Source: Bradyrhizobium sp. Ghvi
GTDB lineage: Bacteria; Pseudomonadota; Alphaproteobacteria; Rhizobiales; Xanthobacteraceae
Direction: 5' to 3'
DNA: 42,621 nucleotides
Assembly (NCBI RefSeq): GCF_900115265.1
Contig: NZ_FOVU01000025.1
Coordinates: 1-42,621 of the forward strand
The notes under the pieces are model-generated. The model was not told the origin of the DNA. It worked only from the letters and a program-made list of their open reading frames with translations, and searched no databases. Positions within the stretch are counted from its first letter, which is position 1; each line of letters opens with the position of its first letter. Shown here in pieces: positions 35,485 to 42,621 of the stretch. The position numbers and the translations under genes are program-made.

Positions 35485-35766
35485 ATGAGAGCTCGTGCGC
35501 TTGTGGCTTACAATGTGCGCCGGATCCGCGTCCTGCGCGGTATTCCGCAGGAGCAATTGGCCTATGATGCAGGTGTTGATCGCTCCTACATGAGTGGCCT
35601 CGAGCGCCAACAGGCGAACCCGACAGTCGATCTTCTCGATCGCCTTGCCGACACGCTCGGCGTTGCTGTCTCCGACCTGTTTGTTCGGCCATCCAAGGGT
35701 GCCCCGCCACCCGCGACCTTACCTAAAGGTCGAAAGCCAAAAGCGGCACGCAGCAAAAGGACATAG
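35485..35766 (+). CDS. XRE/Cro-CI family transcriptional regulator
   Basis: A 93-residue protein with one HTH_XRE domain: NVRRIRVLRGIPQEQLAYDA, GVDRSYMSGLERQQANPTVD and LLDRLADTLGVAVSDLFVRP, followed by a short basic tail (KGRKPKAARSKRT). It is intact, unlike its relative at 38860. In the Mesorhizobium symbiosis ICE a small XRE protein, QseC, controls the antiactivator gene qseM; a QseM-like and an FseA-like gene lie 1.3-2.9 kb downstream here, so a similar role is possible. XRE proteins of this size are common in rhizobia, so the link is an inference from context. Confidence 0.85.
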   Translation: MRARALVAYNVRRIRVLRGIPQEQLAYDAGVDRSYMSGLERQQANPTVDLLDRLADTLGVAVSDLFVRPSKGAPPPATLPKGRKPKAARSKRT

Positions 35767-35920
35767 CCGCCCTGACTGCAGCGAAGGAAGAGCTTGGGCG
35801 TGACCAGTTATCAATGCGCTCCCACGCGGATTTTGTGCGCAACTGCGGGTTGCTTCGCCGCAATCCCGCTATGGACATCGAATAATATGATGGATGTTCA
35901 TTCTGGCGCCGGAGCAGACA

Positions 35921-36829
35921 ATGGCGGCTCAAAACGATGAAGTTCCTTTGAATGCCATCCGCGCTTTTGTGACTGTCGCACGCGAAGGCAGCGTCACGCG
36001 CGCAGCCACCGCTTTGGGAACAACGCAGAGTTCGGTCAGCCGCTATTTGTCTGTACTGCGGGACTATTTAGGTGCTGACCTCATCGAGCGGCGAGGCCGC
36101 CGTAGTGATTTGACCGAGTTCGGAAGACTATTTGCTAACGCAGTCTCTGAACCGCTCGAGACAGTCGGCTTCACCGCAAAGAGAATGCGGCGGCGGGCGG
36201 CCGCAGGAACCAATCGGATTGTCGTCCGCACGTCACTATCGACCTTTGCTTTCTCTTTTCTGATTCCAAATCTGCAGGCGTTTTCTTCTGAAGCGGGCGG
36301 CGTTATCGTGGACGTCGTGAGCTCGCTCTCGCCGCCGACATCTTCGGATGATTTCGATATTTTGATTACACGCGACCTTTCCGTCATCGAACCCGCCGAC
36401 AGTTGGGAGATCTACAATGAGGAGCTGGTATGCGTCGGCCCGCCAAATCTGGTCGCGGGCAGAGAGCTCTCGATCGTTCGCTCAACCCCGATACTAAACA
36501 TCACATCACGTCCCGACATCCTGCCGACATGGCTGAGGGCCATGAACCTGTCCTCAAACGACATACGAGCGGGCGCGCGCTATGATCACAACTATCTTGC
36601 TCTGCCGGCAGTCATGACAGGAAAATGCCTTCTTGTCGCACCGGAAATTCTCGTCAGCGACCTCGTGCGAGGGGGCGCTTTGCAAGTCATCGCCGGCTCA
36701 CGCGCTCCAAGTGGCATGCAATATCGCGCCTATGCTGTGGATCGAAGCGAGCATCCCGAGATCTCTCGCTCGTTTTGCCGGTGGGTCGCTCGCCTTTGCA
36801 AGAAGGCAGCACTTGCGCAGGCTGCCTGA
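35921..36829 (+). CDS. LysR-family transcriptional regulator
   Basis: A 302-residue regulator. ATG 35921 is preferred over an upstream in-frame ATG (35894) because GGAG lies six bases before it. The HTH reads PLNAIRAFVTVAREGSVTRA, ATALGTTQSSVSRYLSVLRD, then LGADLIERRGRR. The effector domain follows (VVRTSLSTFAFSFLIPNLQA, FDILITRDLSV, EELVCVGPPNLVAGREL, and the late GGALQVIAGSRAPSGMQYRAY). It resembles GcvA-type regulators that choose the orientation of short target operons. The gene is intact. No adjacent divergent gene marks an obvious target; upstream is the XRE gene in the same direction. Confidence 0.92.
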   Translation: MAAQNDEVPLNAIRAFVTVAREGSVTRAATALGTTQSSVSRYLSVLRDYLGADLIERRGRRSDLTEFGRLFANAVSEPLETVGFTAKRMRRRAAAGTNRIVVRTSLSTFAFSFLIPNLQAFSSEAGGVIVDVVSSLSPPTSSDDFDILITRDLSVIEPADSWEIYNEELVCVGPPNLVAGRELSIVRSTPILNITSRPDILPTWLRAMNLSSNDIRAGARYDHNYLALPAVMTGKCLLVAPEILVSDLVRGGALQVIAGSRAPSGMQYRAYAVDRSEHPEISRSFCRWVARLCKKAALAQAA

Positions 36830-36886
36830 AGACTAGCAGGCGCCCTCAATCCGGTACAACTCGAGATCGATGCATGGCCCGCTATT

Positions 36887-36910
36887 TCAAGTCGAGAGCA
36901 CTCGACTTGA
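36887..36910. terminator. 10-bp stem, 4-nt loop hairpin between convergent genes
   Basis: TCAAGTCGAG, loop AGCA, CTCGACTTGA: a perfect stem. It lies 57 bp after the LysR stop and 134 bp before the FseA-like end, where a two-way terminator would be expected. No U tract follows on either side, so termination is plausible but unproven. Confidence 0.5.
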
Positions 36911-37043
36911 GCACACCATCCGAGCAGGGTCGTCAAACCCTTACGAAGATAGCGCCTCTCTGTTGCAGCTATCCAGACGCTCAAGTCTGAGAGATCGGAA
37001 CGCAAAGATCTCATCCTATCCGCGATCTTGATCGCTTAATAGC

Positions 37044-37824
37044 TCATGAACTGTCCTTCCTGCGTCTGCCCTTGTGGAAGAATGCGTGGCAGCGAACGCG
37101 GATGAGACGCCGCCCCAGTTTTAAAAGTCGAATGGTTCGGCTGCGCAAATCGTCTGTTTTCCAGCCCCGTTCAGCAATACGATGGCTTCCGAACAGGCCT
37201 TGCGCGATTTGGCGGTAGCTATTTCCCTCCTGCCATCCATCCAGTGCGCGCAGCGCGAGTATCTGCCGACGCTGCTTCAAAGCTGGCAAAGCAAGAGGAG
37301 GCGTCCCGAGCGGCCGATGTTCAAGCGCAAGCCACAATCGACGTGCGGCCTGCACGCGAAGCTCGAAATTCGCATCGAGCGGCAGATCGAGGACGACAGC
37401 AGACCCACCCAGTGGAAGCTTGCTCAGCCAAAGGCGATGCTTTGCTCCCCCGAGCGTCACGATTGCATGCCATCCGTCCGGCGCGCGACGAAGCACGCTG
37501 CCCGGCAGATTGGCGAAATCGAGCTTGCAGCTTTTGGGCGCCACGCAGTTGGCTGCCCGCACATGAAGGACGGTCGGCAGCACCTCGGGTGCCCAGAACA
37601 CTGCTTGTTTGTCGAAAGTCTCTTCCGGATCAGCTGGAAAACGAGAGCCCCCACTTGCGTCGGAACTGGCCCGCCGCTGCGCTTGAACGTTCGCGGCGAG
37701 ACAACCGCCTATAATCCTCTTGGTAGTCGCGATCTCGGCGCAGCCACTCCCAGGCCAGGTCGGCCGCTTCTGCGCTCTTGAGGCCGCTATATGCCTCCTC
37801 AGATCTCCAGTCAGTATTCGGCAT
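37044..37824 (-). CDS. FseA-like excision activator (DUF6499 + DUF2285) with +1 frameshift
   Basis: Two frames form one protein of about 259 residues. The first, from ATG 37824, has the DUF6499 pattern: MPNTDWRSEEAYSGLKSAEA, ADLAWEWLRRDRDYQEDYRR, then FRRKWGLSF. The second, one base forward, continues PADPEETFDKQAVFWAPEVL and ends with the DUF2285 helix-turn-helix: QRRQILALRALDGWQEGNSY, RQIAQGLFGSHRI and LRSRTIRLLKLGRRLIRV. The join falls at TTTT (37638-37641): reading TTT then shifting +1 gives GLSF-PADP, the family sequence, while the zero frame hits TGA two codons later. In the Mesorhizobium R7A ICE, FseA is made by programmed +1 frameshifting between two ORFs and activates excisionase expression. 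A GTGGGGG run lies shortly upstream of the slip. Confidence 0.72.
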
Positions 37825-37993
37825 CTCTCCATTTCCCGCATGATCTTCACAGGCGGTGAACTGCAGCCGATGATTGTGGCGCTTTACTGCTGCATACGCA
37901 CCGTGTGCCCGTTTGGCATGCACTTAATCGATGGCAAGATCATCTTTTGCGATTGCTGGAATTCTGTTGATCCTGCGACCCGCCCTGTTCAAG

Positions 37994-38366
37994 TCAACCA
38001 CCTCGGAGCAGATCACGATAGCCTTGACCCGCTAGCCACTTGGCGCGAGCCAGGTGACTTTCGAAGCTGCGTCGCGCCCGGTCCGGTTCTAGGGCCGTGT
38101 CAAGTCGCAGCACAATGCGCGATTTCGGGCCAATCTGCCTTGTCAGCGTTGGCATCGAGAGCTCGCATGTAGGTGATAGCGTGCTCCTTGTCATATGACG
38201 AGAGCTCGTGCGCGCTAGGCGCCAAATCTGCGATCTTCGGAGTTGAAAAATCTATCGAAATCGGAGCAACGATAACGGACTTGGAGCCATTTTGGTACGG
38301 CTCGAATCGTCGCGGCCCCAAGCTATTTTTCCCTAACGTCGTAACTGCGACCGCATATCGGCTCAC
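37994..38366 (-). pseudogene. QseM-like DUF2285 antiactivator, 2-nt deletion
   Basis: Frame 1 (from 38366) reads TPKIADLAPSAHELSSYDKE, HAITYMRALDANADKADWPE, IA. Frame 2 continues IVLRLDTALEPDRARRSFES, HLARAKWLAGQGYRDLLRGG. Together they give the single DUF2285 domain of QseM, an antiactivator that binds TraR and FseA to silence ICE transfer. At 38117-38121 the gene has GCGC where ...GCG-CGC-ATT would be expected, so loss of two bases in a GC repeat is the simplest explanation. Formally the frame change is also +1, but shifting would drop the conserved Arg. The gene lies 170 bp upstream of the FseA-like gene in the same direction. Confidence 0.65.
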
Positions 38367-38812
38367 AATGACCTGATGACTCCATTCTGAGCCTTTGCTC
38401 TTTGCTCGGCGCTGGATCTATTCGCGGTCCATACCGCCACTGATCGCAGATTTGCCACACAGCTTAAGCCGTCCTTGCTCTTTACGTTCCCGGAACGGAA
38501 TGGATGTCTGACGTTTTCCCGCGCGCTGGCGAAAGGCCACTCCCAAAGTTAGCCAAGCGAAATAAATTCGCTCCTTTCGAGCTCCAGCTGATCGCCACTC
38601 CATCTGGGCGCGCCGCCCGAAAAAGCCGCGTTCCCTCTGGGACATTTTGCTCTCCCGCCAGTAGCGAGCTGTCGCCCGTGAGCGCGCCTGTGATGGGTGA
38701 TGGCATTCGAAAACTACAAACTCCACTAATCTCCCGTCTCTCGGTGGCCTGCTCCGTAGCAGCAAGCATGTCAGGAGAGCAAAGGGCTTGTGTGAGCTTA
38801 CCGCAATAGCGT
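38367..38812. other. gap between the QseM-like gene and the second XRE copy
   Basis: Separates two divergent regulators. Frames on both strands (for example 38418-38927 minus) lack any family match. No insertion-sequence end was recognised. Confidence 0.35.
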
Positions 38813-38830
38813 GGCTATAACCGGTGGTTT
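38813..38830 (+). promoter_or_regulatory. conserved leader element of XRE gene, copy 2
   Basis: GGCTATAACCGGTGGTTT, 29 bases before ATG 38860, matches the element before the intact XRE gene at 15 of 18 positions. AACC-GGT-GGTT forms a short dyad. Confidence 0.5.
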
Positions 38831-38859
38831 CATAATCGTCAGAATGGCTGTCTTTGCTC

Positions 38860-39131
38860 ATGAACGCTCGTGCGCTTCTGGCCTGGAATGTGCGCCGGAT
38901 CCAGAGCGCGGCATTCCGCAAGACCAATTGGCCTATGATGCCGGGATCGACCGCTCACGGCGCATTGAGCAGAAGAAAGAGAACCCGACCATTGATCTTA
39001 TGGACCGTATCGCCGCGACTTTCGGTATTCACTTGTCTGAATTGTTCGCTGAGCCGCCAAGGGTGGATCCTGTCCCTGAGCGTGGTGTAGCTGGCAGCGG
39101 GTCACCGCGTTCGCCGCCATGGCCGGACTGA
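38860..39131 (+). pseudogene. XRE-family regulator, second copy, frameshifted
   Basis: From ATG 38860 the frame reads MNARALLAWNVRRIQ, close to the start of the intact copy (MRARALVAYNVRRIR), then a 4-nt deletion near 38900 changes frame. The other frame continues RGIPQDQLAYDAGIDRS, a 6-nt in-frame loss, then NPTIDLMDRIAATFGIHLSE and LF. Leader, start and downstream homology show the two genes are copies of each other. This one cannot make a full HTH domain. Confidence 0.78.
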
Positions 39132-39352
39132 TCAGCTGGCGATAGCCTGAAGGCTGACGGTTGGATTATCGCTCAATGGCGCGGTGGTTTCCAGCGTCAT
39201 GTAACGGGCGCGCCGGACGGCCCATTCATCATTCTGTTCGAGAAGGATCGCGCCGATGAGGCGGACAATCGCGTCCTCATTGCGGAAGATGCCGACGACC
39301 TCGGTCCGGCGCTTGTTCTCGCCGTTGAGGCGCTGGATCGGGTTGGTCGAGT
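39132..39352 (-). pseudogene. IS256-family transposase, C-terminal remnant
   Basis: The minus-strand frame ends NPIQRLNGENKRRTEVVGIF, RNEDAIVRLIGAILLEQNDE, WAVRRARYMTLETTAPLSDN, the last 70 or so residues of IS256 (mutator) transposases of rhizobia. The catalytic part is missing. At about 39352 it joins an IS110 fragment on the other strand. Confidence 0.78.
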
Positions 39353-39630
39353 GCGGGTTAACGCCCCGGCGATACCAATCTGGCGAGGCTGATCGGGTGG
39401 GACGGATCACAAAAATCGGAGATGGAGAGACGCGCACAGCCTTGTTCGAAGCTACCAACGTCGTTCTCAGGCCATCAACCCGATGGTCTCCGATGAAGGC
39501 CTGGGCGGTACGTGTTGCCCACCGGCAAGGAAGCAAGCGTGCGAAGGTCACGCTGGCCAGAAAGATGGCTGTCATCCTTCACCGAATGTGGGTTGATGGA
39601 ACCCAATTCCGATGGACGACGGTGGCGTAA
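39353..39630 (+). pseudogene. IS110-family transposase, C-terminal remnant
   Basis: The frame reads GLTPRRYQSGEADRVGRITK, IGDGETRTALFEATNVVLRP and KRAKVTLARKMAVILHRMWV, DGTQFRW: the transposase_20 domain and tail of IS110 elements. The DEDD catalytic N-terminal half is absent. It starts exactly where the IS256 remnant stops, and is followed by a truncated IS3-type element. Confidence 0.75.
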
Positions 39631-39830
39631 GGACGCCATCGCCCCCCAAGAGACGCCCGTCGCGGGGCGTGGGGATGGTCGAGTTCGTATGATCTGTCGT
39701 GGGCGTCCGCCCTCCAGGTCGGGTGACTACGCCGAAGAGCTTGAACCGACCATTCAACCGAATCCCATAGTGTGGCGGTTTTGCCGACCACGAACAGGAG
39801 CGAGGTACCCGCGGCAGCGGTCTTAAGGGA

Positions 39831-40500
39831 TTGACAGAAGCAGACCGAATACAGAAGCAGATCATCGGGATTTTGAAGGAGCACGAAGCTGGCGTTTCGG
39901 TCCCCGATCTGTGCCGCAAGCATGGCGTCAGTGACGCCAGCATCTACAAATGGAAGGCAAAATTCGGCGGGATGGAGGTATCGGAGGCCAAGCGGCTGAA
40001 ACCATGGAGGACGAGAACACACGGCTGAAGCGGCTCTTGGAGACGCCATACTGGATAATGCGGCCTTGAAAGATCTCCTGGGAAAGAAATGGTGATGACC
40101 GCTGCCAAGCGGAAAGCTGTCGCCCATCTCGTGAACGTCTACGGAATGAGCGAACGGCGGGCCTGTAAAGCCATCAGCTGCTGCCGCATGACGATGAGAT
40201 ACAAGGCGACCCGCGCAGATGATGCCGGCCTTCGCCAGCGCATGAGGGCGATCGCCCAGGAACGTCGCCGTTTCGGTTACCGACGCCTGCACGTACTGCT
40301 CAATCGGGAGCGTTGTCTGGTCAACCACAAGAAGCTCTTCCAGCTCTACCGGGAAGAGAGGCTCGCGGTACGCCGCCGTGGTGTCCGCAAACGGGCAATT
40401 GGGACCAGGGGGCCGACGATGGCGCTGATGGCCCCAACGATCGTTGGTCGCTCGACTTCGTGTCGGATCAGCTCACCGACGGCCGTCGCTTTCGCATTCT
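39831..40500 (+). pseudogene. IS3-family element remnant (orfA and 5' orfB, several frameshifts)
   Basis: OrfA starts QIIGILKEHEAGVSVPDLCR, KHGVSDASIYKWKAKFGGME, VSEAKRLK and then shifts by a missing A at about 40002; a second missing base follows in the LLADA region. OrfB (from ATG 40089) reads MVMTAAKRKAVAHLVNVYGM, SERRACKAISCCRMTMRYKA and FGYRRLHVLLNRE, shifts again near 40410, and stops matching after DGRRFRILT at about 40500, before the DDE Glu. It belongs to the same group as the element at the window ends but to a different IS. Confidence 0.82.
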
Positions 40501-40745
40501 GACCTCCTCGTTGCGAGAGCGCGATCGACTGCCGCTCAGGGCCGAACGGGTCGCGGCGTTCTCTTGTCTCAGTAACGAGCGCACCACTCCAGAACTGTGA
40601 TGCGCGCTTTCCATAGCCGCAAACATCAATTTTGGACAACGTTCTGTATCATGCGTGCAATTCCGCGACCGTACAGAATCAAACAGACGCTTTTTGCGCC
40701 GGTAGCCCAATCTTCAGTTGCGGACGAGTTCTGACGTTTTCCCGC
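40501..40745. other. spacer between IS remnant and NifA-type site
   Basis: No gene recognised. After the IS3 remnant ends, the sequence becomes AT-richer towards the promoter region. Confidence 0.35.
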
Positions 40746-40761
40746 TGTTTGGTTTTCGACA
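40746..40761 (+). promoter_or_regulatory. NifA upstream activator site (TGT-N10-ACA)
   Basis: TGTTTGGTTTTCGACA matches TGT-N10-ACA exactly and lies about 115 bp before the predicted transcription start set by the -24/-12 promoter at 40842, the normal distance for NifA. Confidence 0.75.
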
Positions 40762-40841
40762 ACATCGTCAGAGATAACACTCTGATCTGCTTCCAATTGA
40801 AGTTTTCAGCACCACTTGGTTAGTTAGAGAGAGGGCAACGT

Positions 40842-40857
40842 TGGCACGCCGGTTGCT
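40842..40857 (+). promoter_or_regulatory. sigma-54 (RpoN) -24/-12 promoter
   Basis: TGGCACGCCGGTTGCT fits the consensus TGGCACG-N4-TTGCT at every fixed position, with GG at 40843-40844 and GC at 40855-40856. Transcription should start near 40868 and lead into the ATP-grasp gene at 41062 through a leader of about 195 nt. Confidence 0.88.
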
Positions 40858-41061
40858 ACGAATAATTCAGCAACACTGAGTGATTCCGTCGGTCCCACGT
40901 ATGTCACAGCGGCAAGCCCGTGCTACGGGGATCCGAGCACTGTCTTCGCGACAATAACGAGATACCACGTTCGACATGCCCCTCGCCCCTTGATAGCGAT
41001 CAAAGTTTCAATGGCGGGAGCTAGTTCGATGCTCGTCTGTCTAATTGACTAGGAGAAGTTG

Positions 41062-42045
41062 ATGAGATTGCTTATTCTTACAAACACCCTCGATTGCCTA
41101 GGTGAAAACGATGCGCCCATCAGCAACGCTTTTCGCCGCCGTGACTACGAGGTCGTTCTCGGTGAGCTGAATTCAATCGCGTTAGATAACTATCGTCCCT
41201 TCACACGAGGAGTGCTCGTACCGAAAACTGGCGAGCCGTATCATCCCGGCTGTGCGGCACTGGGGGATCGTGGCACCTACTTCTTCGACGAATGCCAGCT
41301 GATCTGGGTGTTAAACCATCCGCAGGAACGCGTCGCTCGCGATATCTGGCAATTGCTCTGGCTGGCTTCCCAGCACACTGCCTTCGTTAACAGCGTGGAA
41401 GGATTGATATTTCTCAATCCTAAGCACGCGTTGGGCCATATCGTCCCAAAAGAAAACAGAGCTCCTTCTTATATCTCGAATGATTTCTCATTTCTCTGGG
41501 AATGCTATCGGCAGCGCTCAGATCAACGCTGGGTGGCCAAGCCGCCGAACTCCACGTGTGGACAAAACGTCTTCCTACTTCCTCCGGATGGAACGAACGT
41601 CCGAGCAATCCTCCAATGCCTTACCGGAAACGCTGTCGTGCAAGACATCTACGGAGATCTCGGCGGATTCCAAGCAGAGTACGCCGTTCTTCAACGGTTT
41701 ATCCCTGAAGTAGCCAGAGGCGAAAAACGCGTCATCGTTGTTTGCGGGAAGGCAGTTGCCTGGCATGGCCGCCAAGCGAATGCAGAGGACCATAGGTCAA
41801 ATATAGTGCTGGGAGGAAAGCTCATCTCGGTCGACTTGGATTCCGCTGAAATAGAATTGGCCGAGTTGATCGGTCGAAAGCTCATGACATATGGTGTTAA
41901 TTTCGTCGGGATAGATTTGGCTTACCCCTATGTAATTGAAGTTAATCTCGTGAACCCCGGGGGGCTATATGACGCCCAATTAGTTACTGGAGTAGATCCC
42001 TCAGACCGAGTTGCGGGATTGGTCATTACTCATTTCAAGAAGTAG
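41062..42045 (+). CDS. ATP-grasp ligase, glutathione-synthetase (GshB)-like
   Basis: A 327-residue protein; AGGAG six bases before ATG 41062 fixes the start. The C-terminal two thirds resemble GshB and RimK-type ATP-grasp ligases: RWVAKPPNSTCGQNVFLLPP (ATP-binding Lys and loop), AEYAVLQRFIPEVARGEKRV, IVVCGKAVAWHGRQA, RSNIVLGGK and VNFVGIDLAYPYVIEVNLVN, PGGLYD with the metal-binding Glu and Asn. The N-terminal third (RLLILTNTLDCLGENDAPIS) fits the substrate domain. Such enzymes join a carboxylate to an amine through an acyl phosphate. It is only partly like true GshB, so the product may be a different peptide or modified amino acid. The NifA/sigma-54 promoter upstream predicts expression in nitrogen-fixing nodules. 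No partner gene follows before the IS at 42174. Confidence 0.85.
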   Translation: MRLLILTNTLDCLGENDAPISNAFRRRDYEVVLGELNSIALDNYRPFTRGVLVPKTGEPYHPGCAALGDRGTYFFDECQLIWVLNHPQERVARDIWQLLWLASQHTAFVNSVEGLIFLNPKHALGHIVPKENRAPSYISNDFSFLWECYRQRSDQRWVAKPPNSTCGQNVFLLPPDGTNVRAILQCLTGNAVVQDIYGDLGGFQAEYAVLQRFIPEVARGEKRVIVVCGKAVAWHGRQANAEDHRSNIVLGGKLISVDLDSAEIELAELIGRKLMTYGVNFVGIDLAYPYVIEVNLVNPGGLYDAQLVTGVDPSDRVAGLVITHFKK

Positions 42046-42173
42046 ATTCTCCCGATGTGCGCACTTGCCGGATCGCTCCGCCGACGCCAGAGAATGTTCT
42101 GAAAATGACTTATTAGCACGGCCGTTTTTTTCTGGATTCGCGATCGCGGCGAGGTCACGGTACTCCTTCGTGC

Positions 42174-42621
42174 TGACCTGCCATTGAATTTTCATCCAGC
42201 GGCAGTTAGAGTTTCGGGGTTTTGTGCGCCAAGTGGCGCGGTGGAGCAACGGACGATCGGCGGAGGCTGCGCAGCCGGTCGTCCGTTGCGGTGAGGTGGG
42301 TCAGGTATTTCAGCGACGAGTGAGGCCGCTGGAGATTGTAGTCGGCAACCCAGTTCGCGATCTTGGCACGAGCATCGTCAAGTTCGAAGAACAGGGTCTC
42401 GTTGAGCAGTTCGTCGCGCATTCGGCCATTGAAGCTCTCGACAAAGCCGTTCTGCATCGGCTTTCCTGGTGCGATGAAGTGCCAGTCGATGGCTGCGTCC
42501 TTGCACCAGGCGAGCATGGCGTTGCAGGTGAACTCGGTGCCATGGTCGGACACGATCATTCCTGGCTTGCCGCGCCGCTCGACGATCGCCGTCAGTTCGC
42601 GGGCCACGCGCCGCCCCGAGA
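42174..42621 (-). mobile_element. IS3-family (IS407-group-like) element, second copy, partial
   Basis: The element begins at about 42174 with TGACCTGCC and runs out of the window. Its terminal 40 bases resemble the inverted complement of the other end seen at 300-342, which supports both copies being one IS type, in the same orientation. The 4 bases outside (GTGC) differ from those outside the left copy (AAGG), so these are separate insertions. Confidence 0.78.
42206..42607 (-). CDS. IS3-family transposase OrfB, C-terminal part, cut by window end
   Basis: The visible part holds the second Asp in GMIVSDHGTEFTCNAMLAWC and the catalytic Glu in PMQNGFVESFNGRMRDELLN, then NYNLQRPHSSL-type residues (here DYNLQRPHSSLKYL). 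These are the last two thirds of the rve integrase core of OrfB in the IS407 group. The first catalytic Asp and OrfA would lie beyond 42621. The end after LTHLTATDDRLRSLRR differs from the common 'TPADYA' ending, so the last residues may have been replaced. Confidence 0.88.
   Translation of the reverse strand: MARELTAIVERRGKPGMIVSDHGTEFTCNAMLAWCKDAAIDWHFIAPGKPMQNGFVESFNGRMRDELLNETLFFELDDARAKIANWVADYNLQRPHSSLKYLTHLTATDDRLRSLRRSSVAPPRHLAHKTPKL

Noticed and set aside
42110..42140. Terminator after the ATP-grasp gene (GGCCG followed by a T run)
   Set aside because: The preceding sequence forms only a loopless 8-base dyad, too weak to call.
1..42621. CRISPR array
   Set aside because: No regularly spaced direct repeats were seen and no cas-like protein is present.

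Overview
The window looks like accessory DNA from a rhizobium, most likely a Bradyrhizobium or Mesorhizobium symbiosis island or integrative element. Reasons: high-GC alphaproteobacterial coding style; remnants of at least six insertion-sequence families (IS3, IS5, IS701, IS256, IS110 and a second IS3 type); many broken genes; relatives of the FseA/QseM regulators that control excision of rhizobial symbiosis ICEs; and a textbook NifA/sigma-54 promoter. Genus is an inference. No nod, nif or fix structural gene is visible.

Layout. (1) 1-1715: the end of an IS3-family element that cut an OLD-family nuclease gene inside its TOPRIM motif, then a KTSC-domain gene and a small conserved gene. (2) 2125-6889: a small LuxR-type regulator facing a four-gene cluster on the + strand: PEP mutase, nucleotidyltransferase, CDP-alcohol phosphatidyltransferase and a PLP aminotransferase. 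I read this as phosphonate synthesis leading to a CMP-activated headgroup and probably a phosphonolipid. (3) 6952-11064: three decayed toxin-antitoxin modules. One Phd-VapC pair is split by an IS5 element and an IS701 element that share a CTAG target. (4) 11766-19185: three minus-strand genes: an alkaline-phosphatase-superfamily enzyme, a MATE exporter and a 907-residue DUF5695-like protein. (5) 19855-22182: a broken cold-shock gene, an unidentified frame, and a convergent sce7725/sce7726 pair with overlapping 3' ends. (6) 23605-29582: a complete peptide-type ABC importer operon containing one unidentified gene. (7) 29984-34432: a truncated aminotransferase, an ABC exporter and a TlpA-like pseudogene. 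(8) 35438-39131: an XRE regulator, a LysR regulator, an FseA-like gene carrying a +1 frame change, a QseM-like gene with a 2-nt deletion, and a broken second XRE copy. (9) 39132-40500: three different IS remnants joined end to end. (10) 40746-42045: a NifA-type upstream site, a perfect -24/-12 promoter and a glutathione-synthetase-like ATP-grasp gene. (11) 42174-42621: the start of a second copy of the IS3 element seen at the left edge, in the same orientation.

Four points deserve most attention: the NifA/sigma-54-controlled ATP-grasp gene; the FseA-like gene whose +1 shift restores the family sequence exactly at a TTTT run; the phosphonate cluster, which lacks a visible phosphonopyruvate decarboxylase and has an EDS in place of the EDK signature in its PEP mutase; and the sce7725/sce7726 pair. 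All assignments come from reading translations and motifs by eye; no database search was run.
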